Assembly (NCBI GenBank): GCA_032622095.1
Contig: CP136062.1
Location: 195,491,887 to 195,555,886, forward strand
DNA length: 64,000 bases
Direction of reading: 5' to 3'
From: Siphonodentalium dalli
Lineage: Eukaryota; Mollusca; Scaphopoda; Gadilida; Siphonodentaliidae
Under the pieces are notes generated by a model, which worked only from the letters and a program-made list of their open reading frames with translations, did not search any database and had not been told where the DNA came from. Positions 12,936 through 26,794 of the stretch are shown in pieces (within the stretch, counting starts at the first letter, position 1; every line of letters begins with the position of its first letter). The translations under genes were made by a program, and so were the position numbers.

Positions 12936-13159
12936 GCTCTTAACTATGATTAAAGTTATCTTTTTGACATTTTTATCGTTATATAATATGCTTCATGTGG
13001 TAGTCAGATAGTATAGATTCCTTCATGTGGTATACTAGCTTAGCAAATAAGTAGTTTTCTGTGTATATCCATCTAAACTTTCCACCTCGTGACATAGCTC
13101 AGTCCTGGAAACCCCATAGCATATTTGTTTTTCGGAATAAATTCACAATGAATACAAGC

Positions 13160-13580
13160 TCGGACAAAATAATGCACGCTGCAAACAAAAATAAAAAGGG
13201 GGATAACTCCACAAAACAAAATAGGATTGACTTCATAATCGCAGTTGCACAGGTTTGCATAGTGATAAATATCTATGCCAAGTTTAAAAAAAATTCACCA
13301 GATAATGTAGGAATACAAACTCGGACAAAATTATGCAAGTTGCGAACAATTTCTAATTTGAAAAAGCGGGATCACTCCACTAAGAAAATTTGTACAGACC
13401 CAATAATTACAGGTTCCCATGGTACTAAATGTATGTGCCAAGTTTTATAAAATTGATTGAAAAATATAGGAGTACAAGCGCTGCCAAAGTTTTGTTCATG
13501 GATGAATGGACAGATGGACGAGCTGATGATTACTATATACCTCCCCAATAACTTTGTTATGGATGGTATGAAAAATGAAA
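13160..13580 (+). repeat. Two degenerate ~165-bp units of the 'ACTCGGACAAAAT' family
   Basis: Units contain GGATAACTCCAC, TGCCAAGTTT and GAATACAAACTCGGACAAA. The block ends with GGATGAATGGACAGATGGAC and a short C-rich segment (CTATATACCTCCCC). Related units lie at 22670-22966. This lies just downstream of the PARP14-like stop codon and may be transcribed in its 3' region. Confidence 0.6.
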
Positions 13581-13657
13581 GACAAAGGTGCTGAGCTGAG
13601 TTTTCCAAATATGGATGCTCAAGCTACATGTATATCTGTGTCCATGACAAGATTTCT

Positions 13658-13986
13658 TCAGAAGACAATGTGATATTCCGGATAACCCTGGGCATCGTGG
13701 AATATCACAAACATGTTTGATGCAGATACTGAATGGTATAAGTTACATGCTGTGCTTGTTGGCTGTTGGGCACCCAGGTGAAAAGCAGGGTGCATCATGT
13801 TAGCGGCTTGGGGAGCCAAGCCCACTTGCTTCGATGGTGGAATTTTGATTCCTGCCCGTCCTGGAGTCGTGTCTCCTGTGAGAACCCTGCTGTAGAAAAT
13901 GTGTCGCCCAGTCGGTCCCGGTGGGGCGTATCCCTGCACAGAATATGATGCATTCACAGCAAAGTATGTCCCAATTCCAATGGACC
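13658..13986 (-). CDS. PARP14-like terminal exon: end of catalytic domain, stop codon
   Basis: The acceptor CAACCTTTTTCAG precedes 13986; the exon ends with TGA at 13658-13660. It has 108 residues, including GIGTYFAVNASYSVQGYAPP, where the tyrosine (residue 692) is the second triad residue. The acceptor-loop region has PPSKQVGLAP, and the end reads SNMFVIFHDAQGYPEYHIVF. The position aligned with the poly-ADP-ribosylation glutamate of PARP1 and tankyrase is Met769, so the triad is H-Y-M. Human PARP14/15 have Leu there, hence mono-transferase activity is expected by family analogy. The protein stops immediately after the last strand, as in PARP14. No convincing polyadenylation signal was located close downstream. 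Confidence 0.95.
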
Positions 13987-16900
13987 CTGAAAAAGGTTGA
14001 AAATCGAAAAAATTGACCCAGTAGTTTATTATATTAACTCTTTCATGATGAGAGCTGCGCTGGTGCAGCATTAAAGATACGGTGCCAGTATATTCTCTTT
14101 TTATGTGAGTCTCCCATAGGGAGTCTGACATATAATTATAGGAGTATGCACTGGCATAAGGTCATGGTAAATATTGTTAGGCCAATATATTCTCGTATAT
14201 ATATGAGGCTCCCTATGGGAGATGAGCATATATAAGAGAATGCATTGGCACAGGGTTTTTGCAAAACTTCAGGAAGCTGCAGTCATGGAAGGGTTAAGAG
14301 TCTCAAAATCTTGCTCAATAAAAATATGAACTCGCAGCCTGGATAGGTCGTTCACTTCATTTTAATAACAAATCAATGTTTCTAATCCATTTGGTCCATT
14401 TATTCCATACTAGTAGTATTATCAGTATCGCCTGATATATAGGGGTGCCAAAAGAGGGGGACTGAGCAGTAATATATTAGAATGAAAAAATTTAAATCCA
14501 CCTTTGTGACTGAAGAAATTCTGAAAATGTCGCCATCTATTGTTAATTGGATCTTTTAACAGAGCTAGGTCAAGCGGATAAGATTTGGAGATCCTGGGTA
14601 CTCAAGTTAATGTTTCAGAAATTTTTGGGGCCCACTTCAACGAAAACATAGGATCTTGAGTTTAACCAATTTAAATTTACTGACCATTGTTAGCAAAGCT
14701 GCGATTGAATCCTTTGTTGACTATACTGTCGACAGCATGTTCCCCTGTTCCGTGCCATAGTTTCTGTTCCACAGATGTTCCCTTCGCACATTCTTTCTCA
14801 ATCTCTTGTTTCTTGGCTGTATATTGATAAAACAAGGACTTGTTCTGGATTCGTTCAATCTATGGAAGCAAGAACAGATTAATTGTTTCATAATTAGTAT
14901 GTAACAATACAAATTAACACAGAATTTTGCATATATTAGTTGTAGTTAATGTGATGTATAAGTGTATGTTACGGTACGTTAACAAAAACTAGAAGTTAAT
15001 ATAGTGCATGACACAAGCTTTTAATTATCGCTGGCACTAGGGTCAGTGAAATACTTCAGTTCCAATTTTTTCTATTAGTTTTGACAGGAGTTGAAGATCA
15101 AACGATTACCACTTGATTGTTCAATACACTTCTTTATCACATAATTAGTGCCTAAACCCAGCCTCATATTTTTTTAGTAAGACACACATGTACAAGATAA
15201 CCATAGTCAGAAATGGTAACACCCCCAAGATCATATTATTAGCCATAAATCTAAATTATAATATAAAATATATTGGTTACATGAAATCCCTCAGAAATCC
15301 TTCAAATTATTACAAAAAACTACAGCTTATTACTGCAGGTTTTTCATTCACCAAACCAGAAAGCTTCTAAATGCGGATCAAAAATTGTGTTCCCGCCATA
15401 AAATCTACAAGTGTGCATGGCCCAGCCATTGTTCATGCCTAAACATCAAACGCAATTAACGCGGTCATAATAGTTACATACTGCAACTATAAGACATCCA
15501 GCGAATACACACCCCACGAAAACCCGAAATGTGTTGTCCTGCGAGATATCCCATCGCTAATAGCTCAATTTGACAAGGCCAGATTAGCATTTCTACAATA
15601 TCCTAAAACAATAAAGCTTCTCAAATAATCGGCATTGTCAATAGAACTTTCACGAACTTGGACATTCCAACTACAGTTTTTACCGGACTCAGGGTCACAG
15701 TACAACTTTAACACGTCCCAAAATAACCGGAAAAAACAATTATCTATTTATAAAATGCCCATAGAACCACAGATTTCTAAAATTTGTAGAACAGTATACA
15801 CCGGTGGCGTTAATTATTGGCCAGCGCAGTGATGTAAGAGCTTAACACAATGCTAATGGTCAAGGTCATTATTACGTTAATTAGAATATAATTATGATAT
15901 TCAATTTGTGTTGGGTTATTTAGTGTTGACTGTGAGATAAAGGTGGGTGATAAGGGTGGTTGAAAAATATATTTGTCAATATAAAAGACACATTTAAAAT
16001 GGAACTATATTTATTCTTGAAGGTGTTTTTACTTCATTTTTGGTTGTGATAAGGAAATCAATATTAATTTTTTAACCCCAGCTGTTTCAAGATCGTTTTC
16101 CTTGCAAAAATGCGATAAAAAATATCTCAAATTCATCGCAATTCTATACCAAATTTATTAACCTCGTCCACTAAATTTGATTAATAAATTTTGTATACAA
16201 TCGTGACTCATTAGAGATCTTCTATTTATTACACGTTTGTTCCTAGAATTACAGTGTTCTTGGTGTGTCGTATTTGTGACCCGCCATATCAAATCCAGTC
16301 GTAAGTCGGGATTTTTTTTACCCTGTGCCAATGCATTCTCTTATATATGCGAGTCGACCATATATAAGAGAATGCATTGGCCTAACAATTTTTTACAATT
16401 TTAATAATTTTTTCTTGTATTCTTTAACAATTTTATAATTTCACCCATACAGAGCCCCAGACAAACATGAGCAGACGACACTCTTCTATATGCTTCTATA
16501 TATGTGTGGGGCTCCCTGCAGTGTAATGGATGTTTTTTATTTTATGTCCTAAAAATTGTAAGAAACATTTATTTAAAAAAAATGATAAAAAATTGTTAGG
16601 CCAATTCATTCTCTTATATATGCGAGGTGACCTATGGTCGACTCGCATATATAAGAGAATGCATTGGCACAGGGTAAAAAAAATCCCGACTTACGACTGG
16701 ATTTGATATGGCGGGTCACATTTACAAATCTATATGCCACACGTATTGAGTTTCTCGGCAACAGTGACTTGATTGGATTAAGTGACATGTGACATATGCT
16801 GTTCAAGTATTGCCCAAAGTTCTGACGAAAATCTCTCCTACTGTTACAGCTTTGTCATACCTAGACGTGAAACAGGCATTGTGTTGGGCAAGCCTAAGTT

Positions 16901-19900
16901 CATGTGGACTAGGCATGTGTATGTGCATGTCTGGTGCAGCACCCATTAGACCTGGCATTGCTTGGGTAATAATGCAAATGTTCAATAAATGCTGAGACTC
17001 ATGTGATAAACGCTTATTAACCCTTTCATGACGGGAGATGCGCTGGGTGCAGCATTAAAGATCCTGTGCCAGTGCATTCTCTTATATATGTGATTCTCCC
17101 ATAGGGAGCCTCACATATATAAGAGAATGAACTGGTTTACAAGGTTAAGATAAATATTATTTGGCCAATGGGGGGACTCGCATATATAAGAGAATGCATT
17201 GGCACAGGGTCATAGAAGGGTTAACCCTTTCCTTTCTAACTACTCATTGACAAGTAGTACCCTAAGGAAATGTTCAGATAATAAGTTTAACAAATGACCC
17301 TTGATGAACTTATTATCTGAACATTTACAACCAAAGAAAATGAATCGTTCTGCACTTGAATTACATTTTCTTTTGTCTGTCGTCTGTTTTTATTTCTTTA
17401 TCATCCCTCCAAATGAATAATAGACCATTCCAATGTATACTTTTATAACTGGGTAGGAGATCCATTTTGTAAAGAAAAGAAAGGGTTAAAAATAATTGAT
17501 TATAAAGGTTACTGACCTTTTTGATAGCATGTACTGGTGCCCCAGTCTGAAACTGTTGTGCTATGTACTGATATTCTGCCGATGATGGGTTTAGCTGAAC
17601 GACTTTAAGGTTCTCCGAAGAAGACATTTTCTCCCATCTTTTTGGTAAAGCTATGTCCCCTGTAGTCATGTAAGATATATTTTAAAGGTACATACAGTAA
17701 TGCCCTAAATAATCGACTCCTTAACCACAGCAGAATTATGGGTAATTTTTCAGGATTCAGTCGGAAATATGGCTTGTTGCCATTCATCGGAAAGCTCTCA
17801 CTGACAGCTTTCCGATGAATGGCAACAAGCCATATTTCCGACTAAATCCTGAAAAATTACTGTAAGTCCTTCGCAGTAGGTATTTGCAAACAATCATAAA
17901 GGTCTGTAAAATCACAAAGAAAAACATTGAAAAATAGATTGACATTTTTGTCATTGACGAGTTGTAAATTTATAACTATATATTTGTGAATGTCTGTCTT
18001 TTTGCTATAGAAATTAACAGGGGACAATCCAGAGGGCTCTAAAGGAGTCTAACATGGTTAAATTTTTATGAGGAAGATAGTGGTGAAGGTTAAAAATTTG
18101 TATAGTGATGCTGTCAGTGCTGATTTCCACCAAATCTCATATATATTTTGAAGACCTCTGTTTGTTTGTCTGTCTGTCTGTATGTTTGTCTGTCATTAAT
18201 ACGAATCTACGATTCTCGACCGATCGGGACGAAACTTGGTACGTGTGTGTAGTTTGACCAGGCGGTGGACGTTGTCGTATTGGCGAGCCCGTGCGGCGCC
18301 CGCTTCGCGCATGCGCAGACGAGATCTCGGAAACGGGTGGAGCTATCGACTTGAAATTTGCTATGTGAATGTATCTTGCCCCGGATACGAATTTTATCGG
18401 GTCGCCGAGCCCGTGCGACGCCAGCTTCGCGCATGCGCAGACGAGATCTCGGAAAAGGGTGGAGCAATCGACTTGAAATTTGGTATGTGAATGTATCTTG
18501 CCCCGGATACGAATTTTATCGGGTCGCCGAGCCCGTGCGACGCCAGCTTCGCGCATGCGCAGACGAGATCTCGGAAACGGGGGAGCAATCGACTTGAAAT
18601 TTGGTATGTGAATGTATCTTGCCCCGGATACGAATTTATCGGGTCGCCGAGCCCGTGCGACGCCAGCTTCGTGCATGCGCAAACCAGATCTCGGAAACGG
18701 GTAGAGCTATCGACTTGAAATTTGGTTTTTGAATAGCCCGGACAACGTCAGGGTGGGTAGAGCTATCGACTTGAAATTTGGTTTTTGAATAGCCCGGACA
18801 ACGTCGGGCTCATCGGCTAGTCTCATATATATTTTGAAGACCTCTGTCTGTCTGTCTGTCTGTTTGTCTGTCATTAATACAAATCTACGATTCTCGACCG
18901 ATCGGGACGAAACTTGGTACGTGTGTGTAGTTTGACCAGGCGGTGGTTGTTGTCGTATTGGCGAGCCCGTGCGACGCCCGTGCAGCGCATGCGAATGTAT
19001 GCGAATGGTATGTGAATGTATCTTGCCCCGGATACGAATTTTATCGGGTCGCCGAGCCCGTGTGATGCCAGCTTCGCGCATGCGCAAACGAGATCTCGGA
19101 AACGGGTGGAGATATCGACTTGGTATTTGCTATGTGAATGTATCTTGCCCCGGATACGAATTTTATCGGGTCGCCGAGCCTGTGCGACGCCAGCTTCGCG
19201 CATGCGCAGACCAGATCTCGGAAACGGGTAGAGCTATCGACTTGAAATTTGGTTTTTGAATAGCCCGGACAACGTCGGGCTGGGTAGAGCTATCGACTTG
19301 AAATTTGGTTTTTGAATAGCCCGGACAATGTCGGGCTCATCGGCTAGTTAATATATATTCTTCTCCATGATATGAGGAATCTAATCTAACCTGATCAGAC
19401 ATTGTTTAGCAAGTCTCATACACCAAATTTCAACAAAATCGGTTGATATCTGTTCAAGTTATCATATTATCAAGATCAAAATTCACACAAAAATTACATA
19501 TTAATAATGGGCGGTAGGCCAATAACCCTGCCCAAAGTAGGCGGAACTAGCCAGTTTTCGAACTCGATCAAGGCATTGTTGAGCAAATACCGTTTATCAA
19601 CAAAATCAGTTGATAATTTTTCAAGTTACTGCGCTATTGAAATAAAAATTCATGAAAATAAACTAATTAAGGGCTAAAAATCTGCTCCAAGTAGGCAGAC
19701 CCGGTCTGGTTTTAAACACGTTCAAGACATTTGAGCAAGTATCATATACCGAATATAAAAAAATCAGTTGCTATTTGTTCAAGTTGTCGCCAATAGATCG
19801 CACAACCATGGACCGACCTCGCCAAACCATATGTCGTGTTTAAAAAAAAATAAAGTATGTGATTGAAGGTGACATTTGCAAACAAAACAAGCAACTTAAA

Positions 19901-22900
19901 AGCCATACATAGATATAGCCATTGCATAACAAACAAAATTCTGCAAGGGGTCCGAAGTCTAAGTTAGATCTATAGAAAAAGATTTGCCCTGAATACAAAC
20001 CTGTAGATTCTGTCAAATCTTTTCTGAAAATAGTAACAGAATCGCCACCCGTTTTCAGGTTGTATTCCTTCTTTGCCTTGAAATCGACTCTGTACACAAC
20101 TCCCCCGTGCACTTTGATGTCGTGATGAAGTTGATGCAGCCGGTGTGATTTCTCGATCATCCCGTTGATTAATTTATCATATGCCACTTTATTCTGACCA
20201 CTGTCAATGTAATACCACTGCGCCATTTTGGACATAATTTTGGCACTGCATCGTTCTTCGTAGTCTTGTCGCCATTTCTGTAGCAATAACACTATTGACT
20301 CGTAAGCCTGCTGGACATTGTTCCGTCGACCTGATATTACTATTGTGCCCTTGCCTGTCTTTATCGAGCATGCTAAATGTAAGTCCTCAACCATCTTCTC
20401 AACAGCTTCAATCTGACAGAGAACATTAAGTGCTTGGGTCAATCCAGCAAATACAGTAATGCCATAAATAATCAACTACTTAACCACAGCAGAATTATGG
20501 ATAACTTTTCAGGATTTAGGCGGAAATATGGCTTGTTGCCATTCAAGTGGAAAGCTCTCAGTATCGACTCCTTAACCACAGCAGAATTATGGGCAACTTT
20601 TCAGGATTTAGTCGGAAATATGGCTTGTTGCCATTTATTGGGAAGCTCTCATTGAGAGCTTTCCGATGAATGGCAACAAGCCATATTTCTGACTAAATCC
20701 TGAAAAGTTGGCAACAAGCCATATTTCTGACTAAATTCTGAAAAGTTATCCATTATTCTGCTGTGGTTAAGGAGTCAATTATTTAGGGCATTACTGTATG
20801 TGTCTGTCATTTGCAGAATGAGGTCCCCAGAGGGAGAATTTAGTGATGGTGATCACACACAGCGGGCTAACATCCCCAAATTCACCCTCTGGGGACCTCA
20901 TTCTGCTTAGACCTCATCTTCTAGGAAGTATCTAAAGACTCAAATTAACATGACTTTTCATTACTTTTTCCCTTCTGGGAAGTTGCTATACCCCCTAATT
21001 TACAGAAGACAAAATGCATAATCGAGCTAACAAATGGGTGAACATCACAATCTTCAATTGGGGAACTTCAATCTGATCCCAGGTCTCCCACAGCAGTGGA
21101 ATGAAGCAGAAGAATGAGGTTCCCAGAAGGTGAATTTGGTAATTCTAGCCCGCCGTGATGGATAGCGTCACTAAATTCACCCTCTGGGGACCTTATTCTG
21201 GAAATCACAGACACACTATTTGCAGGCTTGGCTTTGGTGCTAATTGTTTATGACACTGTAGCTCATTATTGAGTGGAACAGATTGATGGGAGTCCAAATT
21301 AACATATATTAATAATTGCGATTAAGTACAATTCACTTGCACTGAATCGCAATCACAATTCCATTTCAACAAATTGCAATCATTTGCACTGGAGTACAAT
21401 TCGATTGCACTTCAGTACAATTGAATTGTACTAAAGCATAGTCCACTTGCACTCAGTGCAATTATTTACCAACATAGTGGCTAACCCTCTCCAAGTAATA
21501 TTAACCCTTCCCCGAATGGAGCTTCCTGAAATTTTGCGAATACCCTGTGCCAATGCATTCTCCTATATATGTGAGTCTCCCATAGGGAGCCTCACATATA
21601 TACGAGAATACATTGGCGTAACAATATTTACATTGACCTTGTAAGCCGGTGCATTCTCTTATATATGCAAGGCTCCCTGTGGGAGACTCACATATATCAA
21701 GAGAATGTACTGGCACAGGATATTTAATGCTGCACCAGCGCAGCTCCCATCATGAGAGGGTTAAAATAACCAAACTGTCAAAGGAACAGCACACGGATAG
21801 TTTGGTCTTACAATCCAAAATGGCTTCTACAGAGATTAAAGATGCAAAATCCGAAATATTTGATTCAAGTCGAGGAACCCAACCATCAAATCAAAGCTGA
21901 GACAGATTGATATCGATTTATGAAAATTGTTATTTCTCGAAATGTGTAATTATTTGTGGCCCAGAAAAAGAATCATCAAACAGATGGTCTCGGACAAAAT
22001 TGCGGATGAAGATGGATAACTCTAAAATTAAGTGGTAATATGGCAAAATTTCTTGATACGCAAGTGATAATATGGCCATATTTCCCAAGTTTTGGGAAAT
22101 TTAATACCATAGTTGACAGCGGTTAGTATTATTTTGTTGTAATTAATCGATTCTGATAACAAAAGCATATTTTGAAGAAATGTTGTTGTTGTTGCTGTAA
22201 CTTGATGATATAGGGACTGTCGGATCGGATTAGAACCATTAATATTAGTCATCTGGCAGGGGTGTGAGATAACTATAATAATCGTGCTTCAGCACAAATG
22301 ACTTAATTTACAATGAATTTCCATTCAGTGCAATCATTAACCCTTTCTTTACTAAATACTCATCGATAAGTTGTTCCGTAAGAAAATGTTCAACAAATGG
22401 CCATGTTTGTTGAACTTATTATCAGATCATTTCCCACCAATCAATACAAATCATTATGCACTTGTCTTATCTGTTTCTCTTTCTGTCAATATTTCCTGAA
22501 CACCCCTCCAGATGAATAATAGACCATTCAAATGTATACATTGATAGCTGATGGGAGATTCCATTCAGTAAAGAAAGGGTTAATGTGAAATGGCCAACAT
22601 TACACATTATCGTAAGTAGACTGTGATGGAAGCAATTTCATATACGAAGAGCGTCTAGTCTGTGATTTACGTGTGGGGTATACAGACTCGGACAAAAGAT
22701 GTGTCACAGACTGTACGATTCTATGTCGCAAAAGGGCAATAACCCTGACAAAATGACTCCGAACGAACTCAAAATTGCAGGTGCGCAGGTTCCCATGCTG
22801 GTTGACATCTGTGCCATGATTAAACAAAATTGACTGGAAAATGAGGGAATACAGGCTCGGACAAAAGATGCATCCCAGGATGTATGATTCTATGTTGAAA

Positions 22901-25900
22901 ATGGGCAATAACTCCACCAAAATGAGTCTGACCAAACTCGAAATTGCATGTGCCAAGTTTAAAAATGAAAGGGTCCATGACACTGTAGCTCAACTAAGTG
23001 AAAAAGTAAAAATTTTGTGACGAGCAATAAATGGAATGATGAATTGAATTATGAAATCCAAGATGTTTTTTTTTTGCTGAATGACCCCAAAATTACTCAT
23101 TCCCATCTACATGTCAATATCAACAGCCATGACAAATTTCATATTTTCACTTGTGGTCTCTGCCCAAGTATTTAGTCATGCAAAGAGTAAAATCCAAGAT
23201 GGCTGCCAGCGACCAAGTTTAATGACAGAATGACCCCAATATTAATTGTTCCCATCTACATGTCAATGTTAACATCCATGACAAATTTCATGATGATCTA
23301 ATGAACACTCAAGCCTGTAGCCCATGCTAATGGATTGAATTTTGAAATCCGAGATGACTGATATCGGCCATGTTTTTTTTTGGTGAATCACTGCAAAATG
23401 ACTCGTTCCCATCTACATGTCAATGTCAACAGCCATGACAAATTTCATAATGATCTGACCAAACATACAACCTGTAGCCCGTGGCCCTGTGCCAAAGGAT
23501 TTAGTGATGCAAAGAGTAAAATCTAAGATGGCTGCCAGCAGCCATAATTTTTGGCCGAATGACCCAAATTACTCGTTCCCATCTACATGTCAATATTAAT
23601 ATCCATGACAAATTTCATGATGATCCGATCAAAGGTACAACATAGAGCCAATGCCAAACGAATTAGTCATGCAAAGAGTAAAATCCAAGATGGCTGCCAG
23701 CAGCCATGTTTTTCGGCCGATTGACACCAAAATGACTCGTTCCCATCTAGATGTCACTGTTATCATCCATGACCAATTTCATAATGATCCGATCAAAGGT
23801 ACAACCTCTAGCCCATGCCTAAGGATTTAGCTATGCAAAGAGTAAAATCCAAGATGGCTGCTGGTGGCCATGTATTATGGCCGAATTACCCCAAAATTAC
23901 TCGTTTCCATCTACATGTCAATATTAACATTCATGACAAATTTCATGATGATCAGACGAACACTCTGGCCTGTAACTTGTACTAATGGATTGAATTTTGA
24001 AATCCAAGATGGCTGCTGGCAGCCATGTTTTTTTGCCGAATCACCCAAAAAATTACTCGTTCCCATCTACATGTCAATGTCAACAGCCATGCCAATTTTC
24101 ATAATGATACGACCAAAGGTACGACCTGTGCTAATGGAAATTGTTGACGGATACCAAGCCATGGCAATAGGACAAACTTTACAAGTAAAGTTGAGCTAAA
24201 AATTGACCAGAATACAGGCTCGGACAAAGTTCCAGATGGACGGCTACACACACAGATGAGGGTCAATACTCTAGTCATCCGACGGAATGCTGGGGGACAA
24301 TTAGATAACTAAAAATAAAGTTATATTCCGGAAACCAAAATAATCGGCAAATTTTATTACGACAAGGACCATAACTCTGGCAAAATGGGCGGAATGAACC
24401 CATATTCGAACTTGACTTATATTTGAAGCTGATAACATGACATACCAAAACTATTTATTTATTTAAAGTTTTCATCTGGAAACCTCAAAATTCTAAGTCA
24501 AAAGGGGCCATAACTCTGGCAAAAATAGTCGGACATATTCAAACTTGACCTGTGTTTTGAACTGATAAACTCACACACCAACTTTGGTTTCGATCCGATA
24601 GCCCAAAATAAAGTTTGATGGATTCAAATTTGAAATCCAAGATGGCTGCTGGTGGCCATGTTTTTTTATAAAATTCGGAAATAATCGATGGCTCCCATCT
24701 AGAGGTCACCCCGAAGATGCGTATGAAGTTTGGTGCTGATCAAATGAGAAATGTGGTCAGCAGGGTATGCCAAAGGATTTAGTCATGCAAAGATTAAAAT
24801 TCAAGATGGCTGCTTGTGGCCATGTTTTTCATCGAAAATCGCTAAAATTAGATAGCTCCCATCTAGAGGTGATCCTAAATATGCCTAGACACAGACGCCA
24901 ACCCATGGCCATAGCTCAAGCTTGACTTCATCAAGTTGAGCTAAAAACCAATTATCTAAATTGAAAAGGGCCCATAACTATGGTAAAAATCATCAGGCAA
25001 ATCCCTGATTCGAACAGTATGTTGGAGCAATTCAGTCTGATACCAAGTTTGGTGGCGATCAAGAAACTGGATTTATCACCTTTAACCCTTCCATGACTGG
25101 AGCTTCCTGAAATTTTGCGAAAATTAACCATGTGCCAATGCATTGTCTTATATATGGGAGTCTCCCATAGGGAGCCTGACATATATAAGAGAATGCATTC
25201 ATTGGCCCAACAATATATACCTTGACCTTGTAAGCCAGTGCATTCTCATATATGCGAGGCTCCCTATGGGAGACTCACATATATCAGAGAATTAACTGGC
25301 ATAGGATTTTATTATGAAAGAGACAAATAAATTTCTTAATTTGAAAAAAGAACCATAACTCAGGTAAAAATGGGCGGACGGAACCCAAATTCAAACTTGA
25401 CACCAATACAATTGCATTAGGATCAGTAAGACTAAAGACATTGTCTGGAAAAAGTAACATTAAGTGATTAGAAGCCATTTCTATGTTTTAACCACAATTG
25501 TTTATTTTTATGGAAAAATAAGGGCCATCTAGTCGGGGAGCCAATAAGGTCCACAGTTGCGTTTCAAAGTTCTGCCCATTTCCTTTCAATAACATGGCAA
25601 GAATCAGAAAAGAGGTTCTCCACAAAATTCCATACTGCAACTTTTAAATGAATTTGTCATGCCCCATACGGAACTGGGACAAACATAATAGAACGTAGTT
25701 GTCAGTTAATTAATTAACACGTATAATAACCAAGTGAGTCACAATTTACTACCTTGTCGGATAACGCAGAGAATAATGTTCCGGATATATGTAAAAAATT
25801 AACTTTTTACAAATTTGGTTGCCATTTTGGAAGCCATCTTGAGCAATTTGGTCTATAAACACCGTAGTGTGACACATTTAAGATAGACCAAAACAATAAA

Positions 25901-26761
25901 TACCTTTGATACCAATGATAGTTGCATTTTACTTAAAACAATTGTCCAACCCTGAAAAGTGAATTTTTGCCGATATTTATGTCAAGTTTGTGAGAGAAAA
26001 ATCCAATATTTCTGGTGATGTCAGTGGTGACAATAGTAACAATGATCCATGGTGCATCAGACATGTTAGTATTCAATGTATATAATACAGATTAGCCAAT
26101 TTTATATATCAACCACAACTTGTAAGCCATTGCAGGACACACTGGGGCAATATTTACCATTTTTCATATTTTTGGCGGCCATTTTGGAAATTTTCTACAC
26201 CAATTTCATTCCCATTGAAGTAAAACATCCGTCCAATAAAATAAAGCACATAGTTGTTGACATTCTATTAACAGCCTGTGTGGTTTGTCGATAAAATGAC
26301 TATCAAAATCGTCTTGCAAAAAAAATCGAAAATCTCACCCCTCTTTTTCAAATCCTCTTTCTGTATCTATTACGGAACCCTCGTCAATGGCAAATGTCTT
26401 AAAATGACGCTATAATATCACGCTTGATGACTGTCACAAAAACATTGCCATTTACTAATGATTAATGTGAAGAAAAATGGAAGGTATGGTGAAATATTAA
26501 TTAAATTTCCTATTTTCGTGCATATGACGTCATTTTTCGGTGGCCATTTTGAATTTTTTTTTTAATTATTTGCCGTCATTTTGAAGAAGGACATCATACC
26601 AACAAAATGGCATACATTTTGTCTGTGTCTTTTGCTAACAACCGATCTATTACAACGATTAAATACAGCTGGTCGGAATTAGAGGAAATGGCGGCCATCT
26701 TGGATTCAAATGGCTCTATCACCTAGTAGGGCCACCTTTATTTTTCGGTGAAATCCGGATT

Positions 26762-26794
<33 letters not shown>

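Noticed and set aside
18137-18682. 181-residue minus-strand open frame, Arg/Ala-rich
   Set aside because: It is the translation of the GC-rich 120-bp array; both strands and several frames are open there, as expected of low-stop GC-rich repeats.
23864-24199. 111-residue plus-strand frame in the AAGATGGCTGC array
   Set aside because: Unit-derived; neighbouring units of the same array are not open in the matching frame.
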